A stretch of 49,235 nt of DNA from a virus. The notes under the pieces are model-generated. The model did not search any database, was not told the DNA's origin, and saw only the letters and a list, made by a program, of their open reading frames with translations. Positions 15,818-22,090 of this stretch are shown here, piece after piece. A program made the translations under genes and the position numbers. Numbering within the stretch: the stretch's first letter is position 1; the number at the start of each line of letters is the position of its first letter. The stretch is taken from IMG/VR virus record IMGVR_UViG_3300032893_000075, positions 1-49,235 of that record; one strand, written 5' to 3'.

Positions 15818-16528
15818 TCACCGGCCACGCCCCGGCGCCCACTTCCGCCGCCGCTGATTTAGCTGTCGGTCGATGCCGTCATTCGCCGCCTTGATAATGC
15901 GTTCCTTCCATTGCTCCGGCGTGAGCTGCTCTCGAGGCGGCATCGGCACGTCCAGCTGCAAATCCTCTTCATCCTCGAGCGAGATGACGGGCGAGCTACG
16001 CTGCTCGGCGAGGATTCGATCGTGAATCTCAATCGCCTCGGGATGTACGCCACCGTCGAGCACGAGCGTTTTGCGCGGATGACTGCTACTGTCGCGATTC
16101 TGCTCAGGCACATGGACGCCGTACGCGCGGCACCAGTCGACCGTCAGTGATTTGCGCCAGGGCGCCGCGATGAACTCGGCGATGCGCGCCCAATCGACGG
16201 CGTAGACCTCAGCGAGACGCTTGAAGTCGATAACCACGGCACACTCGACGCCGACGGCGGCGAGCGCAGCGAGCGCTTCTCGCTGGTCATGGCGCAGCTT
16301 GGCCAGCGGGAACGAATGCTCACCCGTCTCTTTGGCCTCGAACGCGATGGCGCGGCCGCCATTCTTAGCGCCGATAAAGTCGACGGGCGCGTCGGAGACG
16401 AAGATAGCCTCTCCGTTTTTGCCCGGCGCCGTCATCGGCTGTTGGCGCATGAGGACGGCTCGGCCCTCCTTGCGATAGTCGCGGGCCGCGCGCGCGATGG
16501 CCGCCTCGAGCTCTTTGCCGCGGCTCAT
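15818..16528 (-). CDS. RecU-like Holliday junction resolvase
   Basis: 236 residues from ATG at 16528 (MSRGKELEAAIARAARDY), overlapping the upstream stop by four bases. Residues 1-135 match the RecU type: basic N-terminus, then DAPVDFIGAKNGGRAIAFEA with the acidic/Lys metal site (D...E-x-K), HSFPLAKLRHDQ, and a final beta strand VECAVVIDF. The C-terminal ~100 residues are extra and ungrouped. Resolvases cut branched DNA before packaging. The gene lies next to the helicase, as fits a replication/recombination unit. Confidence 0.8.
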   Translation of the reverse strand: MSRGKELEAAIARAARDYRKEGRAVLMRQQPMTAPGKNGEAIFVSDAPVDFIGAKNGGRAIAFEAKETGEHSFPLAKLRHDQREALAALAAVGVECAVVIDFKRLAEVYAVDWARIAEFIAAPWRKSLTVDWCRAYGVHVPEQNRDSSSHPRKTLVLDGGVHPEAIEIHDRILAEQRSSPVISLEDEEDLQLDVPMPPREQLTPEQWKERIIKAANDGIDRQLNQRRRKWAPGRGR

Positions 16529-16935
16529 GCTGCACCCTTTTTCTTTGCCACCCATCGCCGCTGATACTCGCGACGGATCTGGCGCATACGTGCCGCCCAT
16601 GAGAGCGCTACATCGAGCACGTGTCGCGGATGCTCGATGAGGTCCTCTTCGTCGATGTCGAGCTTCTTACACGCGCGGCTCAGCTTCTGAAGGGCATCGA
16701 CCTCGATTTGCCGCACACGCTCGCGCGTAACGTGCATCAGCGCGCCAACCTGCTCGAGCGTCAACGGGCCGTTATCGGCGACATCAAGCGCGCAGCTCTC
16801 ATCGAAAGCGTCGCTTTTCCGCCTGGCGTTCTTCTGCGGCTGCACGTCGAGGCGATATCGGCACGCAAAGGGGCACGGGCGCACATAGGACGCGCCGCCG
16901 GGCAGGCAGTCGCCGCGGACCACCGGCAACTTCAC
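16525..16935 (-). CDS. Sigma-region-4-like DNA-binding protein of myxobacterial type
   Basis: 136 residues from GTG at 16935, overlapping the upstream stop as GTGA. The N-terminus carries paired cysteines (RPCPFACRYRLDVQ). Next come SCALDVADNGPLTLEQVGAL and MHVTRERVRQIEVDALQKL, a typical sigma-70 region 4.2 helix-turn-helix. The combination of the Cys block, SCALDVAD and region 4 is what I know from chromosomal proteins of Myxococcota and related deltaproteobacteria. It may redirect host RNA polymerase to late promoters or act as a regulator. The function is inferred. Confidence 0.78.
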   Translation of the reverse strand: MKLPVVRGDCLPGGASYVRPCPFACRYRLDVQPQKNARRKSDAFDESCALDVADNGPLTLEQVGALMHVTRERVRQIEVDALQKLSRACKKLDIDEEDLIEHPRHVLDVALSWAARMRQIRREYQRRWVAKKKGAA

Positions 16936-17135
16936 GCGCCCGCCTTTCGGCGGGCTTTGACGTCGTGCTCGTAGTAGTCGACCTCGAGCCGCACGCGCTC
17001 GAGCGCGTACACAACCTGTTGCCCCCACGGCGACTCGCCGAACGAAGAGACCTGCAGTGCTGCCGCATGCGTCTCCTCGAGCAAGAGGCGCAGGCGGCGG
17101 ACCCAGCTCTCGTGTACCGCGTCTGACATGGTCAT
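16932..17135 (-). CDS. Small helical protein (67 aa)
   Basis: 67 residues (MTMSDAVHESWVRRLRLLLE ...), predicted mostly helical with a basic C-terminus (YYEHDVKARRKAGA). Four-base overlaps with both neighbours show it belongs to the same translationally coupled chain. No family recognised. Confidence 0.6.
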   Translation of the reverse strand: MTMSDAVHESWVRRLRLLLEETHAAALQVSSFGESPWGQQVVYALERVRLEVDYYEHDVKARRKAGA

Positions 17136-17284
17136 CGCTTCGCCGCCAGACGCCGGAGTGCTTCATCGCGACGAAAGCGATCGACCGCGCACTCGCCGCA
17201 CAGGAGAACGCGCCGGCCGGGCGCGAGCTCGTGCAGCGCTGCGCCGTCACGGCCGCACACGAGGCAGATACGCACGGCTTTCAT
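17132..17284 (-). CDS. Zinc-ribbon mini-protein (50 aa)
   Basis: 50 residues from ATG at 17284, overlapping the methylase stop by four bases. Two CxxC pairs (CLVCGRDG and LLCGECAVDRFRRDEA) make a small zinc ribbon with a basic tail. Such proteins often bind nucleic acid or act as adaptors. No further assignment is possible. Confidence 0.62.
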   Translation of the reverse strand: MKAVRICLVCGRDGAALHELAPGRRVLLCGECAVDRFRRDEALRRLAAKR

Positions 17285-17829
17285 CGCCAGACCTTCCCGA
17301 ACGGGGCGAAGAACGTCGCAAAGCGCATCGGCCGATGGCCCCAATAGAGGAGCACCGAGGGAAACGGCGCCGTTCCGCTCTCTGCCGCGGGCGGCTCAGC
17401 TGTGGCGAACAACGATTTTTGACGCTTGTCGGCGCGCCCGCGCGGATGCACGAGCCGGCCGCGCCATTCGCACTTGGCGACGACGCCGCCGATGTTGTCT
17501 TGATACCAAGCGGTGTCCGAGCGATTGGGTACGAGCGCGATGATCTCGACGCCGCACATGCCCCAGAGCGACGCCTTGCGCATGAATGCGCCGATGGCCT
17601 CGCCGTAGGGAGGATTCATCCAGACGAGCCCCATGGCGTTCCATGGCAGGCGCAAACCGTCTTGGCCGCGGTCGAGACGATATTCGACCGTCGCGTGCAC
17701 GATGCTGTCGGCGTTCGAGCACGGGTCGAGCCCGATGGGTCCCATGTTGAACGCGCGCGCCGGCGCGAGAACCTCCTCGGGACTGTTCCAGTCATCATGC
17801 TCCGAGGTGAACAGCGCGCCGCCGACCAT
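17281..17829 (-). CDS. Dam-type phage DNA adenine N6-methyltransferase
   Basis: 182 residues. Landmarks of the phage Dam family (PF05869) are clear: an N-terminal EHDDWNSPEEVLAPARAF, LDPCSNADS, and the catalytic NPPY at ~72-75 inside MGLVWMNPPYGEAIGAF. The SAM-binding region is minimal, as usual for this short family. It methylates adenine in phage DNA, commonly to evade restriction or time packaging. The gene lies in the early part of the leftward unit. Confidence 0.88.
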   Translation of the reverse strand: MVGGALFTSEHDDWNSPEEVLAPARAFNMGPIGLDPCSNADSIVHATVEYRLDRGQDGLRLPWNAMGLVWMNPPYGEAIGAFMRKASLWGMCGVEIIALVPNRSDTAWYQDNIGGVVAKCEWRGRLVHPRGRADKRQKSLFATAEPPAAESGTAPFPSVLLYWGHRPMRFATFFAPFGKVWR

Positions 17830-17831
17830 GG

Positions 17832-18065
17832 TTACTTGACCGCCTGGTACGTGCCGCGAGCCACCTGCCGCACGAGCCTCTGAGCGACCAGGCCGCGCAG
17901 CTGGTTCCGCACCGTCGAGTTTGCGCGCGCGGCCGGGCGATAGCCGGGGAAGCAGCGGCGGGCCAGCTCGGCGATGGTGAGGTGATCGGCGCGCTCGAGC
18001 GCTTTGAGCACCTTGGCGCGCCGGCCCGCGGCGATGGCTTTTTTCTGCTGAGGCGTGAGGGGCAT
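17832..18065 (-). CDS. Winged-helix DNA-binding protein (77 aa)
   Basis: 77 residues from ATG at 18065, preceded by AAGGAGA. A basic N-terminal helix (QQKKAIAAGRRAKVLKALE) leads to LTIAELARRCFPGYRP, then STVRNQLRGLVAQRLVRQV and a beta wing (ARGTYQAV). This is a compact winged helix-turn-helix. It could be an early regulator. Family not assigned. Confidence 0.65.
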   Translation of the reverse strand: MPLTPQQKKAIAAGRRAKVLKALERADHLTIAELARRCFPGYRPAARANSTVRNQLRGLVAQRLVRQVARGTYQAVK

Positions 18066-18069
18066 CGTT

Positions 18070-18276
18070 CTAGTCTCCTTGGCGCACTGCGCGTGCGCGT
18101 TCTGCGACCATTGGGTCGACCTGCTCATCGAGCTCAAATGGCATCCATCCATGCATGTGGTGATGCAGACACACCCACGCGCCCGAGACGTGATCAGGAA
18201 CCTGGGCGCGGCGCGAGCACCGACGGTCGTTCTTCGTCTTGGCGACGCAACGACGCGTGGCAAAGAGAGCCACCAT
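18070..18276 (-). CDS. Small Cys/His protein (68 aa)
   Basis: 68 residues from ATG at 18276 with GAGGGGG upstream; an in-frame GTG at 18291 is less likely. The segment RCVAKTKNDRRCSRRA followed by WVCLHHHMHGW resembles small zinc-binding proteins of the C-x-K-T...RC...C-x2-HH type found in many phages. Function unknown. Confidence 0.6.
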   Translation of the reverse strand: MVALFATRRCVAKTKNDRRCSRRAQVPDHVSGAWVCLHHHMHGWMPFELDEQVDPMVAERARAVRQGD

Positions 18277-18327
18277 GCAAAGCCCCCTCACGCGCCCGAC
18301 GTCGGCGCGTAGCGTGAGAAAGAAGAG

Positions 18328-19191
18328 CTACTCGGGCGAACCGACGAACAGCGGAAGCAATGTGCGATCTTTGACTTTCGCGCGGACTTCTCCGAAGGCG
18401 TGCCGCTTGATCTGCTCCGGCTGATAGAGCGCGTACGAGAACTGCGGCCTACCGCCGTTCAGGCTGAAACGCAGGCGCGCCTCGATACGATATCCGCTGC
18501 CGCCTTCGAAAACCGGAATACCGATGCAGAAGGCCCGCGGAATCTTGGTGCTGGTGGTCTCGTGCTCGAGCTTGTTGACGAGAGAGAACTCGCCGGTGGT
18601 CTGGTCGACCTTGCGCTCGAATTCGCCCTTCGTGCGAATGACGAGGAGGCGCGCCATCTCGAGCACTTTCGCAGGCTGCGCGAAGTCTTCGCCCTCTTTC
18701 GCGGCGACGAGATCGACCATATTATCGTCGATGAACTGAGCGAACTCGTCTTGCGACATTGGGCGCTCGTTGCGTTCTAGCCACCGCTTCCACTGCGCCG
18801 ACAGCGGGCAGGCATACACGCTGCGATGGCCACACCAGCGCGGCTCGTGAGTCTCTTTCTCGTGGTAATCGAAGACGGCGGTCAGCTGCACCTTTTCGGC
18901 GTCTGCATAAACTACCGAATGCTCATCCTTGAACCGCTCGATGTGCTCGATGAACGAGTCGAGCTCCTGATGCTGCGCCGTGCCCTTGAGGCGCAGCGGA
19001 CGCGAGGCTCGCGCGTCGGCCAGATCGATTGCCTGCTTCAGCACCTCCGCTCGCATGGAGCCGGGCACCACCGCGATAGGGATGCCCTCGTAATCGGTAA
19101 TGCGATCGTGAGCGCGCGCGATGTCCATGCCGGCGACAACGGCCGCCGACACGTTGTTCTCTCCAGAGGAGTACTCGTTCTCGTCGGCCAT
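18328..19191 (-). CDS. DUF2303 (YfdQ-like) protein
   Basis: 287 residues. Features of the YfdQ/DUF2303 family are present: IAVVPGSMRAEVLK near the N-terminus, LDSFIEHIERFKDEHSVVYA, a Tyr/His-rich beta region (VFDYHEKETHEPRWCGHR), LSAQWKRWLERNERPMSQDE, and a C-terminal IPVFEGGSGYRIEARLRF. The family is common in temperate phages, with no proven activity; it usually lies near recombination or regulatory genes, as here. AAGAGGGG precedes the ATG. Confidence 0.82.
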   Translation of the reverse strand: MADENEYSSGENNVSAAVVAGMDIARAHDRITDYEGIPIAVVPGSMRAEVLKQAIDLADARASRPLRLKGTAQHQELDSFIEHIERFKDEHSVVYADAEKVQLTAVFDYHEKETHEPRWCGHRSVYACPLSAQWKRWLERNERPMSQDEFAQFIDDNMVDLVAAKEGEDFAQPAKVLEMARLLVIRTKGEFERKVDQTTGEFSLVNKLEHETTSTKIPRAFCIGIPVFEGGSGYRIEARLRFSLNGGRPQFSYALYQPEQIKRHAFGEVRAKVKDRTLLPLFVGSPE

Positions 19192-19194
19192 TGG

Positions 19195-19524
19195 TTACCC
19201 CTCTTCCTTGAGATTGCGCAGGTTGTTCGGCCGCAGCGGCACGTCCCTCAGCGTCTGCTGTTTCGGATCGCTGCGATGCAGATCGCCCTCCTCGTCGGGA
19301 AAGAAGAGCGTCGATTCGGTGGTCGCGCGCGGAATCTTCGAGGTCACATCGGCCTTGAGGAACACCTGCCGATTTTCCGGGCGCACAGTGATCTTCAGGT
19401 TGATGAAGCCGGCCTTCCGCGACTCGACGACTGCCTTCACCAACTCGGGTAACATCTCGGTCAGCTGGCGATGAACCTTGCCCTCGTCGAGATCTGTCAA
19501 TACATCCTGAAAATCACGCTGCAT
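19195..19524 (-). CDS. Conserved phage protein partnering DUF2303 (109 aa)
   Basis: 109 residues from ATG at 19524 (MQRDFQDVLTDLDEGKVHRQ), preceded by AAGGGGGAAA. The middle is a beta pattern (INLKITVRPENRQVFLKADV) and then PRATTESTLFFPDEEGDLHR, which recurs in small phage proteins coded just upstream of DUF2303 genes. It overlaps the regulator gene before it by 11 bases. The biochemical role is not known. Confidence 0.7.
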   Translation of the reverse strand: MQRDFQDVLTDLDEGKVHRQLTEMLPELVKAVVESRKAGFINLKITVRPENRQVFLKADVTSKIPRATTESTLFFPDEEGDLHRSDPKQQTLRDVPLRPNNLRNLKEEG

Positions 19525-19741
19525 CACTTTCCCCCTTGGGTTCGTAAAGCACGATCGGCGCCGGGTCGATTCGCAGCACCTTGGCAATGGGCACCGCGAA
19601 CCGCGTCGGACACCGACGCTTGCCGTTACACATCTGGCAGAGATGCCCTTGCGAGACTTCGACGCCCATCTTTGCGAGCCGGCGTCTCAGCTCGATCTGC
19701 GTCATGCGACGCCTGTGTAGCGCCGCCTCGATGGGTGTCAT
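19514..19741 (-). CDS. XRE-family regulator, first gene of leftward unit (Cro-like position)
   Basis: 75 residues. The helix-turn-helix covers residues ~12-40: MTQIELRRRLAKMGVEVSQG then HLCQMCNGKRRCP. The small size, one-domain layout and position as the first gene after a repressible promoter match Cro-type or early-regulator proteins. The promoter at 19752-19781 lies immediately upstream. No ribosome site is seen before the ATG, which lies only about ten bases downstream of the -10, so the message may be leaderless or nearly so. Confidence 0.75.
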   Translation of the reverse strand: MTPIEAALHRRRMTQIELRRRLAKMGVEVSQGHLCQMCNGKRRCPTRFAVPIAKVLRIDPAPIVLYEPKGESDAA

Positions 19742-19751
19742 GCTACGAAGG

Positions 19752-19781
19752 TATTTATCGCAATCTGCGAATTTATGTCAA
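19752..19781 (-). promoter_or_regulatory. Leftward promoter with operator in the spacer
   Basis: On the minus strand, -35 TTGACA (19776-19781) and -10 TAAATA (19752-19757) are separated by 18 bases. The palindrome TCGCA-GAT-TGCGA fills 19758-19770 within that spacer. A repressor bound there would block RNA polymerase directly. It drives the whole minus-strand unit beginning with the regulator at 19741. Confidence 0.78.
19758..19770. promoter_or_regulatory. Operator site OL (TCGCAATCTGCGA)
   Basis: Palindrome with perfect 5-base arms and a 3-base centre. The same consensus appears at 21229-21241 and 21264-21276 near the rightward promoter. Shared sites on two outward promoters point to one common repressor, most likely one of the neighbouring XRE proteins. 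Confidence 0.75.
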
Positions 19782-19810
19782 GGGAATCGCGCTCGCCGTC
19801 TGCGATGCAA

Positions 19811-19828
19811 AATTGCGCTATTGCAATT
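19811..19828. promoter_or_regulatory. Inverted repeat AATTGC-N6-GCAATT
   Basis: Perfect 6-base arms with a 6-base spacer, about 30 bases upstream of the GTG of the plus-strand XRE gene. The half-site differs from the TCGCA operator, so it may serve a second regulator or be autoregulatory. Confidence 0.5.
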
Positions 19829-19856
19829 ACGAATATCCCGGGTAGGGTGAAACTCA

Positions 19857-20297
19857 GTGGAACGTCGACCGCAGATCGCTTTCGGCCAGGCGATGTCTCG
19901 GCTCATGGAGTCGCAGAGAGAACTTCATGGAGACATGACTCAGCGAGAGCTTGCTCGTCGGGCAGGCTTGCCGGCGAGCACCATTTCCTATCTCGAGGAC
20001 GGTTCGAGAGAGTTTCGCGCGTCACACATTGACCGAATTTTTTTCGCCTTCGGGCTCGACATCGCGACCGCGTCCGCGCTGCTGCACATGATTGCCAAGC
20101 AGATGCAGGCCGAGACGTTCTCGGGTCAGATTGACGACGTGATTCCGGGCGCGAGCGGCGCCGTGCGCGACCCTCGTGCTGCTGCGGCTCTAGCTGTTGG
20201 ATTTGCTGCGCTGAAGAAACGAAAAAGAGGGCGACCCAGGAAGTCTAAGAAACCATCTCCACCACGGAAATCCGAGCCCCGAGAACCAGTGCTTTGA
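19857..20297 (+). CDS. XRE-family regulator with basic AT-hook-like tail
   Basis: 146 residues from GTG with GTAGGGTG upstream. Residues ~26-58 are a helix-turn-helix (MTQRELARRAGLPASTISYL then EDGSREFRAS). A helical middle follows. The last 30 residues are highly basic and contain GRPRK, an AT-hook-like core (KKRKRGRPRKSKKPSPP). It is divergent from the leftward regulator across the operator region, the usual place for a lysogeny repressor. No protease-type (LexA) domain is present. The 3' end overlaps the oppositely transcribed receiver gene by 53 bases. Confidence 0.75.
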   Translation: MERRPQIAFGQAMSRLMESQRELHGDMTQRELARRAGLPASTISYLEDGSREFRASHIDRIFFAFGLDIATASALLHMIAKQMQAETFSGQIDDVIPGASGAVRDPRAAAALAVGFAALKKRKRGRPRKSKKPSPPRKSEPREPVL

Positions 20298-20649
20298 TGA
20301 TCGCGACGTTGTCCTTCGGACAGTAGCTGAACGCCTTCAGGCGCATCGCCCGAATCTCATCATCTTTGACCGGCATCGTGGTGATCATGATCACCTGAGC
20401 GAGCCGGCTCACCTGGCGAAACGCCGGTATTAGATCGATTCCGTTGACGCTGCGACCCGTGAAACGGACGTCGAGCAGGATGACCACCGGCCGGTGCACC
20501 GCGGCGAGAGCGAGCCCCTCCTCGAGTGATGCCGCGGTTAAGACCTCCTCGTTTTCTAGCCCGATAGCAGCGTAAGCCTCCTCGACCTGCCGAACCAGCT
20601 TCGTGCGCGTCCTCACATCGTCTTCTACGATCAGCGTGACGTAGGCCAT
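20245..20649 (-). CDS. Stand-alone response-regulator receiver domain
   Basis: 134 residues, one CheY-like domain and nothing else. The acidic pocket is D10-D11 (LIVEDD), the phospho-acceptor is D60 (VVILLDVRF), followed by GRSVNGIDLI, Thr90 (MITT) and Lys112 (YCPKDN). All residues needed for phosphorylation are present. No output domain or histidine kinase is near. It is transcribed against its neighbours, in the middle of the switch, with AGGGGG upstream of the ATG. It may tie the lysis/lysogeny decision to a host kinase; that is inference. Confidence 0.88.
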   Translation of the reverse strand: MAYVTLIVEDDVRTRTKLVRQVEEAYAAIGLENEEVLTAASLEEGLALAAVHRPVVILLDVRFTGRSVNGIDLIPAFRQVSRLAQVIMITTMPVKDDEIRAMRLKAFSYCPKDNVAIIKALVLGARISVVEMVS

Positions 20650-20772
20650 TGTCCGATACCCCCTCTAGGCGCGGAAATGACTGGGAAGGAACTGCTCAGC
20701 GACGAGTTGTATACGGGTCCTGCTCTAGAATCTGTCTGCCGTCACACGTGTTCAGTAGACTTTGTATGTCGT

Positions 20773-20786
20773 AGATCACATGATCT
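20773..20786. promoter_or_regulatory. Palindrome AGATCA-CA-TGATCT
   Basis: Perfect inverted repeat (6-base arms, 2-base centre) ending two bases before the preferred ATG of the XRE gene at 20788. It lies between the divergent receiver and XRE genes and may be an autoregulatory operator. An ACACGTGT palindrome lies 22 bases further upstream at 20744-20751. Confidence 0.6.
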
Positions 20787-20787
20787 G

Positions 20788-21168
20788 ATGCAGATGGCGA
20801 GACGTCGCAAGTATCAATACAGTGGACGGGTGTCCCCCGAGCTTCGACACCGCATAGGCCGACGCATCGCCGAGCTACGCCACGCACGCGGGTTTTCACA
20901 AAAGGAGCTCGCCGAGGCCGCCGGCATCGCGAAGGACTATGTTCCCCGCTATGAGAGCGGCAAAATCTTCCCGGCCAGCTGCATCGAGGAGCTGGCCGTC
21001 GCGCTCGGCGTCGATGTCGTCGAGCTCTTTCAGCCCGACGAGCTCAAGAAGCCGGCCGAGGTCGTGCTCGTCATCAACATGATCGAGCGGTACGCCAAGA
21101 AAGATCCGAAGGCCCTGAAGGTCGCCGCTGGCATCCTCTCTGCGCTCTCTGCCTTGATCGACAGGTAA
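20788..21168 (+). CDS. XRE-family repressor-like protein
   Basis: 126 residues from ATG at 20788 (next ATG 20794); an in-frame ATG at 20677 would add 37 residues with no typical fold and no ribosome site. The helix-turn-helix is IAELRHARGFSQKELAEAAG, then IAKDYVPRYESGKIFP, and LAVALGVDVVELF completes the five-helix XRE fold. The C-terminal helix (KALKVAAGILSALSALID) could dimerise. No Shine-Dalgarno is seen, so translation may be leaderless as with lambda cI. It lies just upstream of the rightward promoter. Confidence 0.75.
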   Translation: MQMARRRKYQYSGRVSPELRHRIGRRIAELRHARGFSQKELAEAAGIAKDYVPRYESGKIFPASCIEELAVALGVDVVELFQPDELKKPAEVVLVINMIERYAKKDPKALKVAAGILSALSALIDR

Positions 21169-21228
21169 CCCCCCTCACTGGGATTCCGCACCATTCAAGA
21201 GACGGCCCTCCGCGCCGCTTTTTCGCGT

Positions 21229-21241
21229 TCGCAGTTTGCGA
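21229..21241. promoter_or_regulatory. Operator site OR-distal (TCGCAGTTTGCGA)
   Basis: Same consensus as the leftward operator. It lies 35 bases centre to centre from the operator in the rightward promoter, upstream of its -35. Two sites at this spacing would allow cooperative binding by repressor dimers. Confidence 0.7.
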
Positions 21242-21251
21242 CTTTTTTGCC

Positions 21252-21284
21252 TTGACGTGACGTTCGCAATTTGCGAAACATAAC
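21252..21284 (+). promoter_or_regulatory. Rightward promoter with embedded operator (TCGCAATTTGCGA at 21264-21276)
   Basis: TTGACG at 21252-21257 (or GTGACG at 21257-21262 with a 16-base spacer) and CATAAC at 21279-21284 form a plausible promoter. The palindrome TTCGCAATTTGCGAA at 21263-21277 sits between them, mirroring the leftward promoter. A leader of about 130 bases follows before the first gene at 21415; it contains a small CCGCA/TGCGG hairpin at 21360-21372. Confidence 0.68.
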
Positions 21285-21414
21285 TTCGTCACCCTGTGAG
21301 AGCACCGACGCCTCCGAGCCGGAGACCCCGGCGGTAGGGACCTTCCCCGAGATGCGATTCCGCAGAGTGCGGCGCGGAGGGGCAGAGCGAGCAAGGGAGA
21401 CGGGGAGAGGGAAC

Positions 21415-21633
21415 ATGGTTGAGGTCGCTGAAGTGCCGTTGAAGGAACTCGGAAAGCGCGGGCTCGAGTGCAAGAAGTTGGACCGACATGCGCAGATGAA
21501 GCGCAATCCTGTCGCGTGGAACCTGGGCACGACGCCGATCGGCGAGATGCCCGACGGCGAGGGCGGCGTGCTCGAGGGCGCCAATTGCAAGCACTGCTGC
21601 TCGACGATCTGGCGCAAGCAGGTGCGCCAATGA
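21415..21633 (+). CDS. First gene of rightward unit, small protein (72 aa)
   Basis: 72 residues from ATG at 21415, preceded by GGAGAGGG; an upstream in-frame ATG at 21271 overlaps the operator and is rejected. The sequence has VEVAEVPLKELGKRGLECKK and a C-terminal CKHCC. Unknown function; the first gene after a repressed promoter is often a regulator or antiterminator, but nothing here shows that. Confidence 0.6.
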   Translation: MVEVAEVPLKELGKRGLECKKLDRHAQMKRNPVAWNLGTTPIGEMPDGEGGVLEGANCKHCCSTIWRKQVRQ

Positions 21634-21809
21634 TGCCGCAGACGCCATATCGCAAGGCGAAGCGCGACACCGTCCTGCCGTTCCCGGAGATCGACCGGAA
21701 GCGACGCGGCCATCGCGTTTACAGCTTCATCCTCGCGGTATGCCTGAGCGTGATGCTGTTCGCTCTCGGCGGCATCCTGATGGCGCTCTGCTATCGGGTG
21801 CATCAGTGA
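21630..21809 (+). CDS. Small single-pass membrane protein (59 aa)
   Basis: 59 residues. A basic N-terminus (YRKAKRDTVLPFPEIDRKRR) is followed by one membrane segment, VYSFILAVCLSVMLFALGG, continuing ILMALCY. The basic side implies an N-in orientation. ATG overlaps the previous stop by four bases. Unknown function. Confidence 0.65.
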   Translation: MMPQTPYRKAKRDTVLPFPEIDRKRRGHRVYSFILAVCLSVMLFALGGILMALCYRVHQ

Positions 21810-22090
21810 AGGCCGCCGTGCGCAGGATCGGCGGCGCGATGTTCTGGTCGCTCGACGAGGAGATTCCCATCCTCGTCGAGGAGCCCGCGCTGCGGCCGCT
21901 CGTGCCCGAATTCGACGCGGGGCTCGCCAAGCCGGCGAGGCCGCTCGAAATCGAGCAGCCCTATCACGCCGAGTTTGACGACACCGAGCGCACCAACGTC
22001 GGCAGCCGTAGCGCCACGCGTTGGATTGAGCGCGATCAGGTCGACGGCGCCGCCGAGCGTCCGTGCAGGTTCTTCAAGGTCGCCGCGTAA
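21806..22090 (+). CDS. Small acidic protein (94 aa)
   Basis: 94 residues from GTG at 21806 (GTGA overlap with the upstream stop); ATG at 21839 is an alternative. It contains FWSLDEEIPILVEEPALRPL and a C-terminal RTNVGSRSATRWIERDQVDG. No family recognised. Its stop overlaps the nuclease ATG by one base (TAATG), so it is coupled to the recombination genes. Confidence 0.58.
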   Translation: MKAAVRRIGGAMFWSLDEEIPILVEEPALRPLVPEFDAGLAKPARPLEIEQPYHAEFDDTERTNVGSRSATRWIERDQVDGAAERPCRFFKVAA

